This document shows, in pieces, positions 6,063-6,608 of a stretch of DNA of 6,608 nt. Origin of the DNA: DATAYF01 sp036272735 (GTDB lineage Bacteria > Chloroflexota > Ktedonobacteria > Ktedonobacterales > Ktedonobacteraceae). The translations under genes were made by a program, and so were the position numbers. Below the pieces are notes generated by a model. It ran no database searches. It was not told the origin of the DNA and saw only the letters and a program-made list of their open reading frames with translations. Each line of letters begins with the position of its first letter. Positions within the stretch are counted from its first letter, which is position 1. Location: the NCBI GenBank assembly GCA_036272735.1, contig DATAYF010000315.1:1-6608 (forward strand). The letters run 5' to 3'.

Positions 6063-6608
6063 TGGTGGTGGGGAGGGTTGCCTGCCATGCTCCTGTCTGG
6101 TAGCTATACTCACTGCTACGTCCAAGAAGCCGGCAAAAGCGGTGCGGCACATCCGTCACTTTGCCGTGAGCCGTGGTCATGGTGAAGGAGCCACAGGCTT
6201 TCACCGCTATTCGCCCGAGATGGGTGCCGCCACAGGCAAACCGCTCAGGGACCACCGCCCGCACCAGGTCGCCGGTTTGATAGCCAAAGTAACGTTTGTG
6301 GCGCTGGCGATGACTCACCGGGAACCCCAACTCATTGATGTTGCACAACCTCCGCTGTCCGCGTCCCGTCGCGTGAATGCGCAAGGGCACGACATCTGCT
6401 GTCCGCAGGTGTTGCGGGGTGGATATTCCGACGGCGGCGTCGAGCCAATGGGTCTTCGGGAGTCCTTGTCTGGCTCGGTTCCATTTGGTCAGACCCCCCG
6501 AGCCAGTTTCCACGGGCAAGCCGGTCGCCCGGAGCTGGGCCAACAAGTGCCAGCGGGTCGCGTTGACCGCCGTGGCGCCTTTGAGGGGAGTCCTGGCCTG
6601 CTGCAAAA
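6055..6608 (-). CDS. iscB: IscB RNA-guided nuclease of an IS200/IS605-type OMEGA element, C-terminal part
   Basis: The readable 183 residues match the C-terminal portion of IscB, the RuvC/HNH nuclease related to the ancestor of Cas9 that uses an omega RNA guide. Counting from the right edge, the fragment begins after the HNH domain with a VNATRW linker (residues 14-19), continues through VETGSGG and NRARQGLPKTHWLDAA with the RuvC-III catalytic H53 and D56, and then the target-adjacent-motif-interacting domain: GRGQRRLC (81-88), GFP, FGYQTGDLVRA (107-117), GTHLGRIAV (127-135) and a RFCRLL ending. The gene enters from beyond base 6608; the TTG at 6606 is only an internal codon. The PLMP, RuvC-I/II, bridge helix and HNH parts, and the omega RNA that normally lies 5' of iscB, are outside the window. 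The frame is uninterrupted here, so the visible part is not obviously decayed. The usual Cys after HWLDAA seems to be missing. Confidence 0.88.
   Translation of the reverse strand, partial: LQQARTPLKGATAVNATRWHLLAQLRATGLPVETGSGGLTKWNRARQGLPKTHWLDAAVGISTPQHLRTADVVPLRIHATGRGQRRLCNINELGFPVSHRQRHKRYFGYQTGDLVRAVVPERFACGGTHLGRIAVKACGSFTMTTAHGKVTDVPHRFCRLLGRSSEYSYQTGAWQATLPTTSP

Noticed and set aside
5808..6152. 114-codon minus-strand frame spanning the intergenic stretch
   Set aside because: It overlaps the iscB 3' end in a different frame, has irregular composition with no domain or motif, and ends inside the next gene. Only its last 26 codons are mentioned as a possible leader ORF.
6604..6606. 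TTG as the start of the right-hand gene
   Set aside because: The family alignment places this point in the middle of IscB, between HNH and RuvC-III, so the gene continues past the window edge.
6055..6608. Reading the right-hand gene as TnpB, a transposase or a CRISPR-associated Cas9
   Set aside because: The TnpB zinc ribbon is absent. The HWLDA context and the GRGQRRLC/FGYQTGDLVRA blocks are IscB-specific, and the protein is far too short after RuvC-III for Cas9. No CRISPR repeats occur in the window.

Overview
The window looks like a Chloroflexota chromosome segment, most probably from the class Ktedonobacteria. This is an inference, not an identification. It rests on moderately high GC, a rhamnose pathway built from the RhaI-type isomerase and the fused aldolase/dehydrogenase (both known from Chloroflexus and Bacillus relatives), and an IscB gene of the kind that is very abundant in Ktedonobacter genomes.

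Layout. Bases 1-115 are an AT-rich leader with a plausible promoter, a phased direct repeat and a small palindrome. Bases 116-4985 hold three co-directional genes on the plus strand: L-rhamnose isomerase (rhaI), bifunctional rhamnulose-1-phosphate aldolase/lactaldehyde dehydrogenase (rhaD, also called rhaEW) and rhamnulokinase (rhaB). The gaps are 47 and 23 bases, so this is almost certainly one operon. A perfect 16-bp stem at 4985-5023 closes it and also serves the convergent gene. Bases 5039-5815 (minus) encode a small two-helix membrane protein with a cytochrome-oxidase-subunit-IV-like hairpin and a PRC-barrel/DUF2171-like domain. Bases 5816-6054 are non-coding apart from a possible 26-codon leader ORF, and carry several inverted repeats and a candidate promoter. 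Bases 6055-6608 (minus) are the C-terminal part of an IscB, the RNA-guided nuclease of IS200/IS605-type OMEGA elements. The gene runs off the right edge.

How the genes work together. RhaI converts L-rhamnose to L-rhamnulose and RhaB phosphorylates it. The N-terminal half of RhaD splits the product into DHAP and L-lactaldehyde, and its C-terminal half oxidises the lactaldehyde to L-lactate. The whole route from rhamnose to central metabolites is therefore encoded in three genes. Uptake, mutarotase and regulator genes are not in the window and may lie to the left.

The most unusual items are the IscB remnant (its guide-RNA region would lie beyond base 6608), the membrane protein with an unusual domain pairing, and the structured leader in front of that protein. 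I see no rRNA, tRNA or CRISPR array, and no clearly new multi-gene system.
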